Below are positions 12,531 through 21,606 of a stretch of 64,000 bases of DNA, piece by piece. Every line of letters starts with the position of its first letter. Within the stretch, counting starts at the first letter, position 1. The notes under the pieces are model-generated. The model was given only the letters and a program-made list of their open reading frames with translations, was not told the DNA's origin and ran no database searches. Source of the DNA: Torulaspora globosa. Taxonomy: Eukaryota; Ascomycota; Saccharomycetes; Saccharomycetales; Saccharomycetaceae. A program made the position numbers and the translations under genes. The stretch lies in contig NC_050733.1 of assembly GCF_014133895.1 (NCBI RefSeq), positions 496,001-560,000 of the forward strand, read 5' to 3'.

Positions 12531-13253
12531 ATGGCCGTGTCTCTAGGTAAAAGAAATCTGAGAGTCCTTAGCGTTACAGCACTGCTCTTACTGTTAGTGT
12601 TCTTCGTTGTGCAAAACGCGAATTCTATCACCTTTGGCGAGGAGCAGGCTAATATCCCCACTTCAGGTGACAAAGCTGGCTTAACTTCCGCCGGTACAGC
12701 GGTACACAACAGCGGTGAACTAGAGGTAAACGCAGAAACGAAGAATAAAGGCGAAGAAAGCACTAAAGTGAACGCCGAGATCGCCAAGATCAAACAGGAG
12801 GTAAAAAATGGAGCCAGCTCTCCTGAAGACGATAGTATCAGTCGAAAGGGAGCGAAGGGAAGTGACGCTTCAGGCAATGGTGCCAATGCCGAATTTGATC
12901 CCGCAAAGGAATACACGATGATCTTGGGACACTCTCCCGTGATCATCTTCAGCAAGAGCTATTGTCCATACAGTACCAGACTGAAGGAGCTTTTGAAACA
13001 GGGATACAGGTTTACGCCAAACTACGTGGTCATCGAACTAGACATGCACAACAAGGGAGCAGCGCTGCAAAAGTACATAGAAAAGCAGACGGGAAGAGGC
13101 ACTGTTCCCAATCTCATAATCAATGGCAAGTCCAGAGGTGGCAGTGATGACATCAGGGCCCTGCACAACAGTGGAGAATTGCTGGCTAATCTCGTCGAGT
13201 GGAGTGAGGGTTCTTACACCGTGGAAAAGATAGAGAAACCTTCCAATAACTAG
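12531..13253 (+). CDS. GRX7: Membrane-anchored monothiol glutaredoxin of the secretory pathway
   Basis: A 240-residue protein with an N-terminal signal anchor (about residues 11-28), a low-complexity charged linker (about 30-125) and a C-terminal glutaredoxin domain. The active site is SYCPYS with the catalytic cysteine at about residue 145; a second cysteine is absent, so it is monothiol. The GSH-binding segment GRGTVPNLIING is present. It corresponds to the S. cerevisiae pair GRX6 (YDL010W) and GRX7 (YBR014C), ER/Golgi glutaredoxins. The CPYS motif and the MNN2 neighbour resemble GRX7, while the length (240 against about 231 and 203) is nearer GRX6, so it is best read as the single pre-duplication gene. 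Confidence 0.87.
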   Translation: MAVSLGKRNLRVLSVTALLLLLVFFVVQNANSITFGEEQANIPTSGDKAGLTSAGTAVHNSGELEVNAETKNKGEESTKVNAEIAKIKQEVKNGASSPEDDSISRKGAKGSDASGNGANAEFDPAKEYTMILGHSPVIIFSKSYCPYSTRLKELLKQGYRFTPNYVVIELDMHNKGAALQKYIEKQTGRGTVPNLIINGKSRGGSDDIRALHNSGELLANLVEWSEGSYTVEKIEKPSNN

Positions 13254-13452
13254 AAACGGTTTAGCTACTCAAATCCACTTAAATCGGACTTTGACAGATT
13301 ATCAAACAACACAAGTTAGGACGTGTAGATAGCTATGAAACTAGATTCAAGATTCGTACTTTCGGTACTTGCGGAATATGATATCATCAATGCCGTTGAA
13401 GCTGTATCGCTAGACTACTACTGTTCCACTGTTTCTGTGGCGCAAAAAAAAA

Positions 13453-13525
13453 TGCTTCCAACCAGAGTCGAACTGATGATCTCCACATTACTAGTGTGGC
13501 GCCTTACCAACTTGGCCATAGAAGC
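13453..13525 (-). tRNA. tRNA-Thr(AGU)
   Basis: The minus strand folds as a complete tRNA: acceptor GCTTCTA pairs with TGGAAGC, anticodon stem CCACA/TGTGG encloses CTAGTAA (anticodon AGT), and T arm ATCAG-TTCGACT-CTGGT. The discriminator is A and there is no intron. A run of nine T on the minus strand (13444-13452) directly follows and serves as the Pol III terminator. The sequence is nearly the same as S. cerevisiae tRNA-Thr(AGU). Confidence 0.96.
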
Positions 13526-14138
13526 TCTTTTTTGTCGAAGAAAGCTTTGTTCTTCCCTTATCACCTCGCACAACCGTCAGCTACTCACTCGAACTTGTCA
13601 CTTATAACTCATAAGCCTTGTTTGGGTTTGAGCTTCATTAGCTCAACCTCTGCTTGTATCAGATCTAGATACAACAATAAGAAAAATCTCATCTTCTACT
13701 GATAGTCGCTCTACTTCTGCCCTAACACATTCAAAGCCTGGTCATCTTCTGGCGTTGCAGAACTTGGCATTCTAAACGCTTCATAATTTGCATAATCTAA
13801 GCAACCATGTGGGTCACGTGACTGGATGCCGCCGAGCAATTTCAAACTGCCATTAAAGACTACGATCTTCTGCTTAGGGAATGGTTTCCGAAGCAAGCGG
13901 AATCCACATACTTGGCTTCAACATCTGGCCTGTTCTATTAGGACTTCTCTCCTGGGAATCGTATGGCTAAGTAAAATGTGTGGCGACGCCAAAAAAAAAT
14001 TACAGGAAGCGAGAATTGGCCGACCACCACCACCTTCAATATAAAACCACCCATTATTCGAACGGATTTGTCTTAAATTTTCGATTTTAGCTTTTCAAAT
14101 CAAGGTACAGGCTCAATTGAGTATTTGATTTAATTACA
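13526..14138. other. Intergenic region upstream of IPP1
   Basis: 613 bases between tRNA-Thr and IPP1. It contains the palindrome GTCACGTGAC (13813-13822), a Cbf1/bHLH-type E box, an A run at 13989-13997 and a TATAAAA box near 14040, about 100 bases before the IPP1 start. No gene is supported. Confidence 0.6.
13813..13822 (+). promoter_or_regulatory. Cbf1-type E-box palindrome
   Basis: GTCACGTGAC is a perfect palindrome containing the RTCACRTG consensus bound by Cbf1. It is about 317 bases before the IPP1 ATG. Here it acts as a promoter site; it is not next to AT-rich DNA with a CDEIII. Confidence 0.55.
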
Positions 14139-15002
14139 ATGGCTTACACAACCAGACAAATTGGTGCTAAGAACACTTTGGACTATAAAGTCTACATTGA
14201 GAACGACGGTAAGCCAGTGTCCCCATTCCACGACATCCCATTGTATGCTGATGAGGAGAAACAAATTTTCAACATGGTTGTTGAAATTCCACGTTGGACT
14301 AACGCTAAATTGGAAATCACTCCGGAGGCGGATCTGAACCCAATTGTCCAAGATACCAAGAAGGGCAAACTGAGATACGTTAGAAACTGTTTCCCTCATC
14401 ATGGTTACATTCACAACTACGGTGCGTTCCCACAAACTTGGGAAGACCCAAACCATGTTCACCCAGAGACTAAAGCTGCTGGTGACAATGATCCAGTTGA
14501 CGTCTTGGAAATCGGTGAGACCATCGGCTACACGGGTCAAGTCAAGCAAGTCAAGGTGTTGGGTATTATGGCATTGTTGGATGAGGGTGAAACTGACTGG
14601 AAGGTCATCACTATCGATGTCAACGATCCATTGGCCCCAAAGTTGAACGACATTGAGGACGTCGAGAAATACTTCCCAGGTTTGCTAAGAGCTACCAACG
14701 AGTGGTTCAGAATTTACAAGATCCCTGATGGAAAGCCAGAAAACCAATTCGCTTTCTCCGGTGAGGCCAAGAACAAGAAGTACGCTTTGGACATTATCAG
14801 AGAAACGCACGAATCCTGGAAACAGTTGATCTCCGGTAAAGCGGCTAACAACAAGGGAATCGCTTTGTCTAACTCTACTGTAACTGATTCTCCAGGTTAC
14901 TCCGCTTCTGCAGCTTCCGCTGTCCCACCGGCATCTCCTCAGCCGGATGCTCCAATCGACAAGTCCGTCGACAAATGGTTCTTCATCTCTGGTTCCGCTT
15001 AG
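14139..15002 (+). CDS. IPP1: Cytosolic inorganic pyrophosphatase
   Basis: At 287 residues it has exactly the length of S. cerevisiae Ipp1. It hydrolyses pyrophosphate to two phosphates in the cytosol and nucleus, driving biosynthetic reactions. The family signature DNDPVDV (about residues 114-120), with the three metal-binding aspartates, is intact. So are the substrate-binding lysines and arginines in KGKLRYVRN. Strong codon bias (TTG, GCT, GGT, AAG) points to high expression. It is convergent with TRP1, with 69 bases between the stop codons; IPP1-TRP1 adjacency is characteristic of non-WGD yeasts, whereas in S. cerevisiae the two genes are on chromosomes II and IV. Confidence 0.98.
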   Translation: MAYTTRQIGAKNTLDYKVYIENDGKPVSPFHDIPLYADEEKQIFNMVVEIPRWTNAKLEITPEADLNPIVQDTKKGKLRYVRNCFPHHGYIHNYGAFPQTWEDPNHVHPETKAAGDNDPVDVLEIGETIGYTGQVKQVKVLGIMALLDEGETDWKVITIDVNDPLAPKLNDIEDVEKYFPGLLRATNEWFRIYKIPDGKPENQFAFSGEAKNKKYALDIIRETHESWKQLISGKAANNKGIALSNSTVTDSPGYSASAASAVPPASPQPDAPIDKSVDKWFFISGSA

Positions 15003-15071
15003 GCTGGAAATTAGTATAATTTTATTCGTATAATATACTATAACCTAAATGCTGGACAACTGGGCCACTGC

Positions 15072-15719
15072 TCATCTGCGTGCGTTTGCGATGAATTGCT
15101 CGATCTTCTGCAAGTCCTTGGATCCGTTAGTTTCAACACCTCCACTGACGTCCACTCCTATCACTCCCGTGAGCGACATGGCTTCGTGGACGTTGGAAGG
15201 CGTGACGCCTCCTGCCAAGAGGAACCTAGATCCTGCTCCATCGCTTTCACTCCATTTAGTGATGGCTTGCCAGTCCAGTAATTCCCCCGTGCCCCCAGCT
15301 TCCGAGTCAAAAAGCGGCAGCACATTCGTATTGCCAGAACGCGTTATTTCAGCTACTTCACCACAATCCTGCGGAAACAGCATCCTTTTAATGATAGGTT
15401 TTTCCACTGAAGACTGGAATTCGGCCCATGATTCGTCTCCGTGGAGTTGTAGGACGTCTAGATTGTAATCGTTGGCAATTTTAGTTACTTCTTCCACGAG
15501 TTGGTTACGGAATACGCCGACCAGCTTGGTCCCGCTCTTGTTGAAGGATTTGTCATGTACCAGAGCGGATATCTGTCTAGCGACGCCGGGCTCAATAGTT
15601 CTCTTTCTATTCGGTACACAGATAATCCCGATCAAACTTGCTCCACACTGGATAGCTTTCTGGGCAGCCTCCACGGATTGCAGGCCGCAAACTTTAACGA
15701 TTGGCCTATCACTCCACAT
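15072..15719 (-). CDS. TRP1: Phosphoribosylanthranilate isomerase
   Basis: A 215-residue TIM-barrel enzyme (about 224 in S. cerevisiae) for the third step of tryptophan synthesis. It converts phosphoribosylanthranilate to the carboxyphenylamino-deoxyribulose phosphate. The first strand KVCGLQS carries the catalytic cysteine, and the C-terminal phosphate-binding strands [11 protein letters not shown] and [10 protein letters not shown] are intact. The catalytic aspartate lies in the QLHGDES region or nearby. It is monofunctional, not fused to other TRP activities. It reads away from HHT1's terminator side: both are on the minus strand, with 265 bases between. Confidence 0.97.
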   Translation of the reverse strand: MWSDRPIVKVCGLQSVEAAQKAIQCGASLIGIICVPNRKRTIEPGVARQISALVHDKSFNKSGTKLVGVFRNQLVEEVTKIANDYNLDVLQLHGDESWAEFQSSVEKPIIKRMLFPQDCGEVAEITRSGNTNVLPLFDSEAGGTGELLDWQAITKWSESDGAGSRFLLAGGVTPSNVHEAMSLTGVIGVDVSGGVETNGSKDLQKIEQFIANARR

Positions 15720-15984
15720 TATTCTGTGAATATTTGTTAGTCATAATAACAAGTTCAAACATAGAAAACTTTTCTAAAATGTTATATAGAATTATAACGA
15801 TATAAAACTTGAAGTAGATGCGAAGGTCTCCATGCCTTATCGCCGTCTCACCAGATTAGAGCCCATTTCCAGCGAAAATTTCCGTAGGCATCAATTAGAT
15901 ACACATAACTATAGTACAACTGCGTTTAATCAAGCGGTGAGAAGGAAAAAACTGCAGTAAAGAGAAGGATGGAATCAAAACGAA

Positions 15985-16521
<537 letters not shown>

Positions 16522-16563
16522 TCATCTAAAGGACCCAACTCTGTGTATTTCAACAAGGGGAAA

Positions 16564-16680
16564 AGTGCGAAATTCCTGGCACGATTTAACTATGTGTCGT
16601 CGCGAAATCCTGAGCATGGGTCGGCCGTTCTTATTTTTTCGTCACTCGCCATAGTTAAACCGTGCCACGAATTTCGCACT
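16564..16680. repeat. 31-bp inverted repeat in the H3-H4 promoter
   Basis: The arms 16564-16594 and 16650-16680 are reverse complements at 29 of 31 positions, separated by a 55-base loop. Each arm contains one Spt10-like element (GCGAA-N6-GGCAC) and then ends in TTTAACTATG. The loop holds a third, weaker copy. Confidence 0.95.
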
Positions 16681-16691
16681 GCAAAGCCGAT

Positions 16692-16707
16692 GGGAAAAAA
16701 GAGGAAT
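16692..16707 (-). promoter_or_regulatory. Spt10 element, full consensus match
   Basis: GGGAAAAAAGAGGAAT matches GNGAA-N6-GGAAY, the reverse form of the Spt10 histone activating sequence, at every fixed position. It is about 190 bases before the HHF1 ATG. Confidence 0.7.
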
Positions 16708-16799
16708 GTTTTCGCCTCTTTTCTGTATGGATATTCGCCATTGCCACTGGCAGAACTGAATGAGGGATATCGCAGAAATGTACGATCCCGCATATATAA

Positions 16800-17207
<408 letters not shown>

Positions 17208-18236
17208 GAATAAAATGCCAATAAGCTCAAAACAAAAAAAGTCGAAAGATAAGGGGAGAATTGGAAAGAGCAAGAAATCTGTTTGGATAGCCTCTCCGTT
17301 GTATATTAGTTAAATTTTCATCTTCATTTATAATGATAACGGGTTTTGTCAATTATAATCTTTTAAGTTCTCCTTACTCCATGACTACTACTAGTGTCGG
17401 TCTCTAGAAGTTAAAAATCCCTTTTTATCACGTCGTACGCAATGTTATTTAGAAGTTGAGCAATTTTATCGTTTAGTTAGAATTAACACTCTTTAGCACA
17501 ACGCTTATTTCCACATTCTGGGAAACATAGATGAACTATATTAAATTACGTCCGGGTAACAGAAATGACGCATGATTCCACAAGGTGCGTTAGATAAGCC
17601 TTCTTAAGATGAGGTACATAACAAAAGGAAGACAGGAAAGGGGCTTCATGCCCCACTCGGGCGTCTATTAGAAGCAAGAAATTGCACAAGAGAGACACCT
17701 TGTGTCCGTTCGACCAGTCGCGTAGTTCTTCATTCTTCCACCTCTTGCTGAACTCATTAGCAACCTGCTCTTTATTTCTCCGATCTCTTCAAATCTCTTC
17801 GTTCGATTTTCGTCATCGTACTTCATCAAGTTTCCAGGCAGCCTGCGTCAGAGGCGGGAAGGAGAAAAAGAAAATAGTGGCGGAAAAGAAACAAGCAGGA
17901 AGGCAGGAAGAGGAACTAGCTTCCGAGTTTGAAAGGAAGTGGAAGAACAAAAGAAGAGACAGCCGAAGGATAGACAACCAGAGGAACATCTTACTGACCC
18001 ATTGCCAAGTCTTAATCACAAGATATCCCAATACTTTTGTATCAAGAAAGAGGTTTCATCTCAAACAGCTTTCTCCCTATCTGAACCGATATTACGGAAT
18101 AGTCGCTTTGGGGGTTTGGTTTTAACCCTTCTCTATTTTGCTTTCTCTATTATAGCATAGCTGCAACCAATCCTGGGATAATCATAGACTGGGGGACACT
18201 TTTTGAGTATTGGGAGTCTAGTTACGATACATATTG
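17208..18236. other. Long intergenic region HHF1-SOK1
   Basis: About 1 kb with no supported gene. It contains a Reb1-type site CCGGGTAAC at 17552-17560 and a purine-rich stretch around 17850-17960. A 147-codon lysine/arginine-rich frame lacking an ATG start is not convincing. The length suggests a large SOK1 promoter or leader; a replication origin near H4 is possible but I cannot identify one. Confidence 0.5.
17552..17560 (+). promoter_or_regulatory. Reb1-type site
   Basis: CCGGGTAAC matches the Reb1 core CGGGTAA with preferred flanks. It lies between HHF1 and SOK1, where Reb1 could set a nucleosome-free region or end readthrough from HHF1. Confidence 0.55.
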
Positions 18237-21071
18237 ATGGAACAGCCTAGGACCCATACGAGTGCTGCCACTGCTGCCTCGACATCTCCTACTGCTGCAA
18301 AGGCTACCACTGTTAATTCAGATTCGCCTCCGGGTTCGTCATCATCTTCGTCAAGCGGAACCGGCGCCACCCAGACGGTTACGACATCAAGCAGTTCGAG
18401 GAAATCTGTTCCCTTGCCGTCTTCCGCAAGCATGACCAAGTTTCACGCTGAAGATGAAGATATAGGCTTGGAGGGCAAGGGTACCAACAGCGTCTCCGAA
18501 ATGAGGAGGCCTTCTCGTGCTACGCGTTTGCGACATCATGAGGAGGAGGAGGAGGAGGAGGAGGAGGAGACGATGATGGATATTAATGATAATGATGAGA
18601 ACAATGCGAATATCGCAATGGAGGGGATGCTACGCAAGGATTACATAGAGGCGCCGTCTGCGATAAGCGTTGCGGGGGGGACAGTTACGCCCCATGATAG
18701 TCAGTACATGAATGCAGATAATGATAACGATAATGAACCAACTCTTTTCAAGCAATTCGACGCCAAGACGGGACAGTTTCTACGAGGAGAAGGGGGGAGT
18801 AGAGTGCTTCGATCACTCAAGTCAACAGAACAGGCGTTCACTAACGCTTTGCGGCAACAGCCATTTCGTATCAATCCAAGTCAAACCTTCGACGCGGCGT
18901 CGCTGAAAATCCTGGTAAAGGGCAAGTTCAGATCGCACTCAGTTCCAACAATTTCGCACTCCTCATTAAAAAGACTCGCCAACTGCAATAACCATGCACA
19001 CTACCATTACCACCATCAGCATCCGTCTATGGCCAATGAGGCAGGAGTGAAAAAGAAGAAAATTAGCAAAAACGCCAATGTATTTCACAGTGGCGCTGTT
19101 GGACAGGCCAACTTGCTAACGAACAAGACGGGAGCCAACGACACCAGGAAGGAGAACGTAGTAATTAGTGCTGCGGAACCTGAGAGAACACCCCTATTTG
19201 CATCACTCGCGCCGGAAGTACGTGATGAGGCCTCTGCTGCTACAGCCACCACCAGAAGCAACCCGTCATTGCGTAAAGCCATATTGTTGTGTCATCAAGC
19301 GCCGTCATCAATGCCAAAATACCAGGACTTGACGTTAGATGAAAGGGCGGAATATATAAAGACTGCGACGAGTCCTGCACCGCTACCGCCCATTAACCTA
19401 CAGTGCCTGAAAGAGATAGACCTACAGGAGATCGTCAAGAATCCACAGCTGAGACATGATATTGTTTTTGATCCCCTTCTACAATTTAGACCTAATTTAG
19501 ATGGGGAGAGGGGAATAAAGAAAAGACAATTAGCGGACAAGTACTGGAATGACGTGGAAAACGAAATTTACGTTTACTCTCAAAAACCAAAGCTATTCAA
19601 TTATAATACAACCCGGTTGGTGCCATTGTTCAATACCCTCAGAGAAGTTTTATTGACAGTTGTCCCCCAGCGGGAAGCTCATATGATTAACAATGTCTTG
19701 GACACTGAATTGAACGTTCAGGAGCTCCTGAAAGGATCTCTGATTATGACAAGCCTATCAGAATGGCTGGCGCAATTGTTCAAACACCACTGTGCTCCAA
19801 TGAGAGATTCGTGGGTGGATAAGATGAGTGCTAAGTTCAGAGAAGCTGAAAACGAGTCAGCACTCCCCAAATTGATTGATGGGCTCAGGTTGGTGTTCCA
19901 AATCCTGGAAGCGATGAAGCTCGATATCGCCAATCACCAAATAAGGATACTAAGAACCGCATTGCTGAGTAACTCTGTTGAGTTTGAAAAACAATACTTT
20001 CAATCCCTGATGACGTCGAATAAGATCAATCTGAAGTCTTCATTGGCTTGGTTCAACAAGAAGTTCGATGAAAGCGACAGTCATGACTTATTTCCGAAGG
20101 GTAAGCTGTCGCCTCAGGATATCTACAAACTGTGCGTCAGGAGCATAATAAGCCTGTTGTCATGCCGCAAGATGGTTCGCGAATACCCTACATCTTTGTC
20201 ATTCGATCACGCAAGACTAATATTACTGAGGGCCGATATACGACAAATCGTTTGTCTTCTGATATGTCGCCTATTGTTCAAGCAGTTGGTTACAAACGAC
20301 ACTAGTATCGATAAAGAGACGAGAAATTATATCACTAGCTCATACACAACTAAACGGTTGAAGAAAGAGATTGTCAGCATCATAACCGATGATCATGGCA
20401 ATTGCAGGTGGACAAAAAACACTATGTCAATTGCTATCCATCTCTGCAAAGTGATCAGCGACTTGAAGGGCGAATACCTCAAGTCGAGAGATCTTCAGGA
20501 CGAAAGCGTTGCCGGTCTGACAACAACGCCCACATTGGATACAGCCAAAATAGATTTCGCCAAGTCATGGCTGTCTCGCCAAACTCAACCATTAAGCGAA
20601 GTGTATGGTGTTTTAGAGAATCGAGTCTTCAAGTCGCTGGAAGAGAGCATTATCAAGAGGTCCGGTTGCACAGTAGATGGGAGGGTCAAACAAGATTTTA
20701 TCTATCTCTGCAGTAACGTCAGTGGCGAAGGTGCCGCGGATTCAGTAAACTGCATAACAGGGACTTCAACAGCAGGTGCTGATGTCATGACCCCACCTGG
20801 GGAAGGGATAAAAAGCCTGGTAGGTCTGCAAGCGAAAAGCATGAAAAACGCTCAAGGCCCTCCACCCGCAATTATAAGATCGCAAACGCCCAATTCCTCG
20901 TTGATGTCCTCCGATGATGATAACAGAGTGTTCCACGGAGTCGAGATGGACGAGTTTGACAACGTGTATCGCCATCTGTACACAGTGATCAATTTTCACT
21001 GGTCTGTGTTCGGATGTCATTATCTCGAATGTGTCAGTGATAAGATGGTGAACAGGGCTTCTCTGGTTTAG
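18237..21071 (+). CDS. SOK1: Sok1-like protein, TCP11 domain
   Basis: A 944-residue protein (about 901 in S. cerevisiae Sok1, a high-copy suppressor of protein kinase A loss). The N-terminal 330 residues are low-complexity: Ser/Thr/Ala-rich, then a run of ten glutamates (about 103-112) coded by GAG repeats, plus Asp/Asn runs and a His-rich patch. From about residue 370 the conserved TCP11-type helical domain begins (YIKTATSPAPLPPINL, then DPLLQFRPNLDG) and runs almost to the end. The start is taken at the ATG at 18237. TRP1-SOK1-MAF1-RAD57 is the order of S. cerevisiae YDR007W-YDR004W; here histone genes are inserted between TRP1 and SOK1 as expected for the unduplicated order. Confidence 0.9.
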   Translation: MEQPRTHTSAATAASTSPTAAKATTVNSDSPPGSSSSSSSGTGATQTVTTSSSSRKSVPLPSSASMTKFHAEDEDIGLEGKGTNSVSEMRRPSRATRLRHHEEEEEEEEEETMMDINDNDENNANIAMEGMLRKDYIEAPSAISVAGGTVTPHDSQYMNADNDNDNEPTLFKQFDAKTGQFLRGEGGSRVLRSLKSTEQAFTNALRQQPFRINPSQTFDAASLKILVKGKFRSHSVPTISHSSLKRLANCNNHAHYHYHHQHPSMANEAGVKKKKISKNANVFHSGAVGQANLLTNKTGANDTRKENVVISAAEPERTPLFASLAPEVRDEASAATATTRSNPSLRKAILLCHQAPSSMPKYQDLTLDERAEYIKTATSPAPLPPINLQCLKEIDLQEIVKNPQLRHDIVFDPLLQFRPNLDGERGIKKRQLADKYWNDVENEIYVYSQKPKLFNYNTTRLVPLFNTLREVLLTVVPQREAHMINNVLDTELNVQELLKGSLIMTSLSEWLAQLFKHHCAPMRDSWVDKMSAKFREAENESALPKLIDGLRLVFQILEAMKLDIANHQIRILRTALLSNSVEFEKQYFQSLMTSNKINLKSSLAWFNKKFDESDSHDLFPKGKLSPQDIYKLCVRSIISLLSCRKMVREYPTSLSFDHARLILLRADIRQIVCLLICRLLFKQLVTNDTSIDKETRNYITSSYTTKRLKKEIVSIITDDHGNCRWTKNTMSIAIHLCKVISDLKGEYLKSRDLQDESVAGLTTTPTLDTAKIDFAKSWLSRQTQPLSEVYGVLENRVFKSLEESIIKRSGCTVDGRVKQDFIYLCSNVSGEGAADSVNCITGTSTAGADVMTPPGEGIKSLVGLQAKSMKNAQGPPPAIIRSQTPNSSLMSSDDDNRVFHGVEMDEFDNVYRHLYTVINFHWSVFGCHYLECVSDKMVNRASLV
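18541..18570 (+). repeat. GAG trinucleotide run inside SOK1
   Basis: About ten successive GAG codons code for a polyglutamate run in the disordered N-terminus of Sok1. Such runs are prone to length change by replication slippage. Confidence 0.85.
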
Positions 21072-21606
21072 GCATTTGGTTGGGATAAGATTTAAAAATA
21101 TAATATCTACGGTTTGTAGTAATAAAATTGTAGATTGTCTAACCTCTTTTTCAATCCCACTTAGGGCCTTAGGGACCACTGCTTTTCAATGTTGATTACA
21201 CTACTACGGCACAACAAGCGAGCGGCAGAAAACCGCCTCAGGAAAATTGTTCCCACACAGAAGAACCCAATCAAGTAAGACAGCTATCGATTCCAGAAAC
21301 CTCCCCAAATTGCCATGCGTTATCTCGAATACCTTTAAAGATTTAGGATCTTGTCTTACTCGTAAGGGCTGTTTGACTCGATTAGACTGATCGCACCCGA
21401 CGAAGCGGCGTTACCTGAAGTGACACGCTTTGTTAGATCTAGGTGACCTGGAGTTGCAGCATATTAACCACGTCTTGAATCGGAAGGTCAGAATCACTTC
21501 TTCGAGCATAGATTATTGGGGGGAAAGGGTCAGATTGCACCTGTAAAGCTGCGGTTAGTACGAAATCACATAGAAGTGATTGTTCATCTTTTATGCGAAT
21601 TGCTTA
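21072..21606. other. Intergenic region SOK1-DSF2
   Basis: 535 bases between genes on the same strand. No RNA gene or clear motif is seen. The DSF2 frame is open back to 21580 but without an ATG before 21607. Confidence 0.5.

Noticed and set aside
17682..18125. 147-codon Lys/Arg-rich frame between HHF1 and SOK1
   Set aside because: It lacks an ATG at the frame start, has no recognisable domain and reflects a purine-rich tract.
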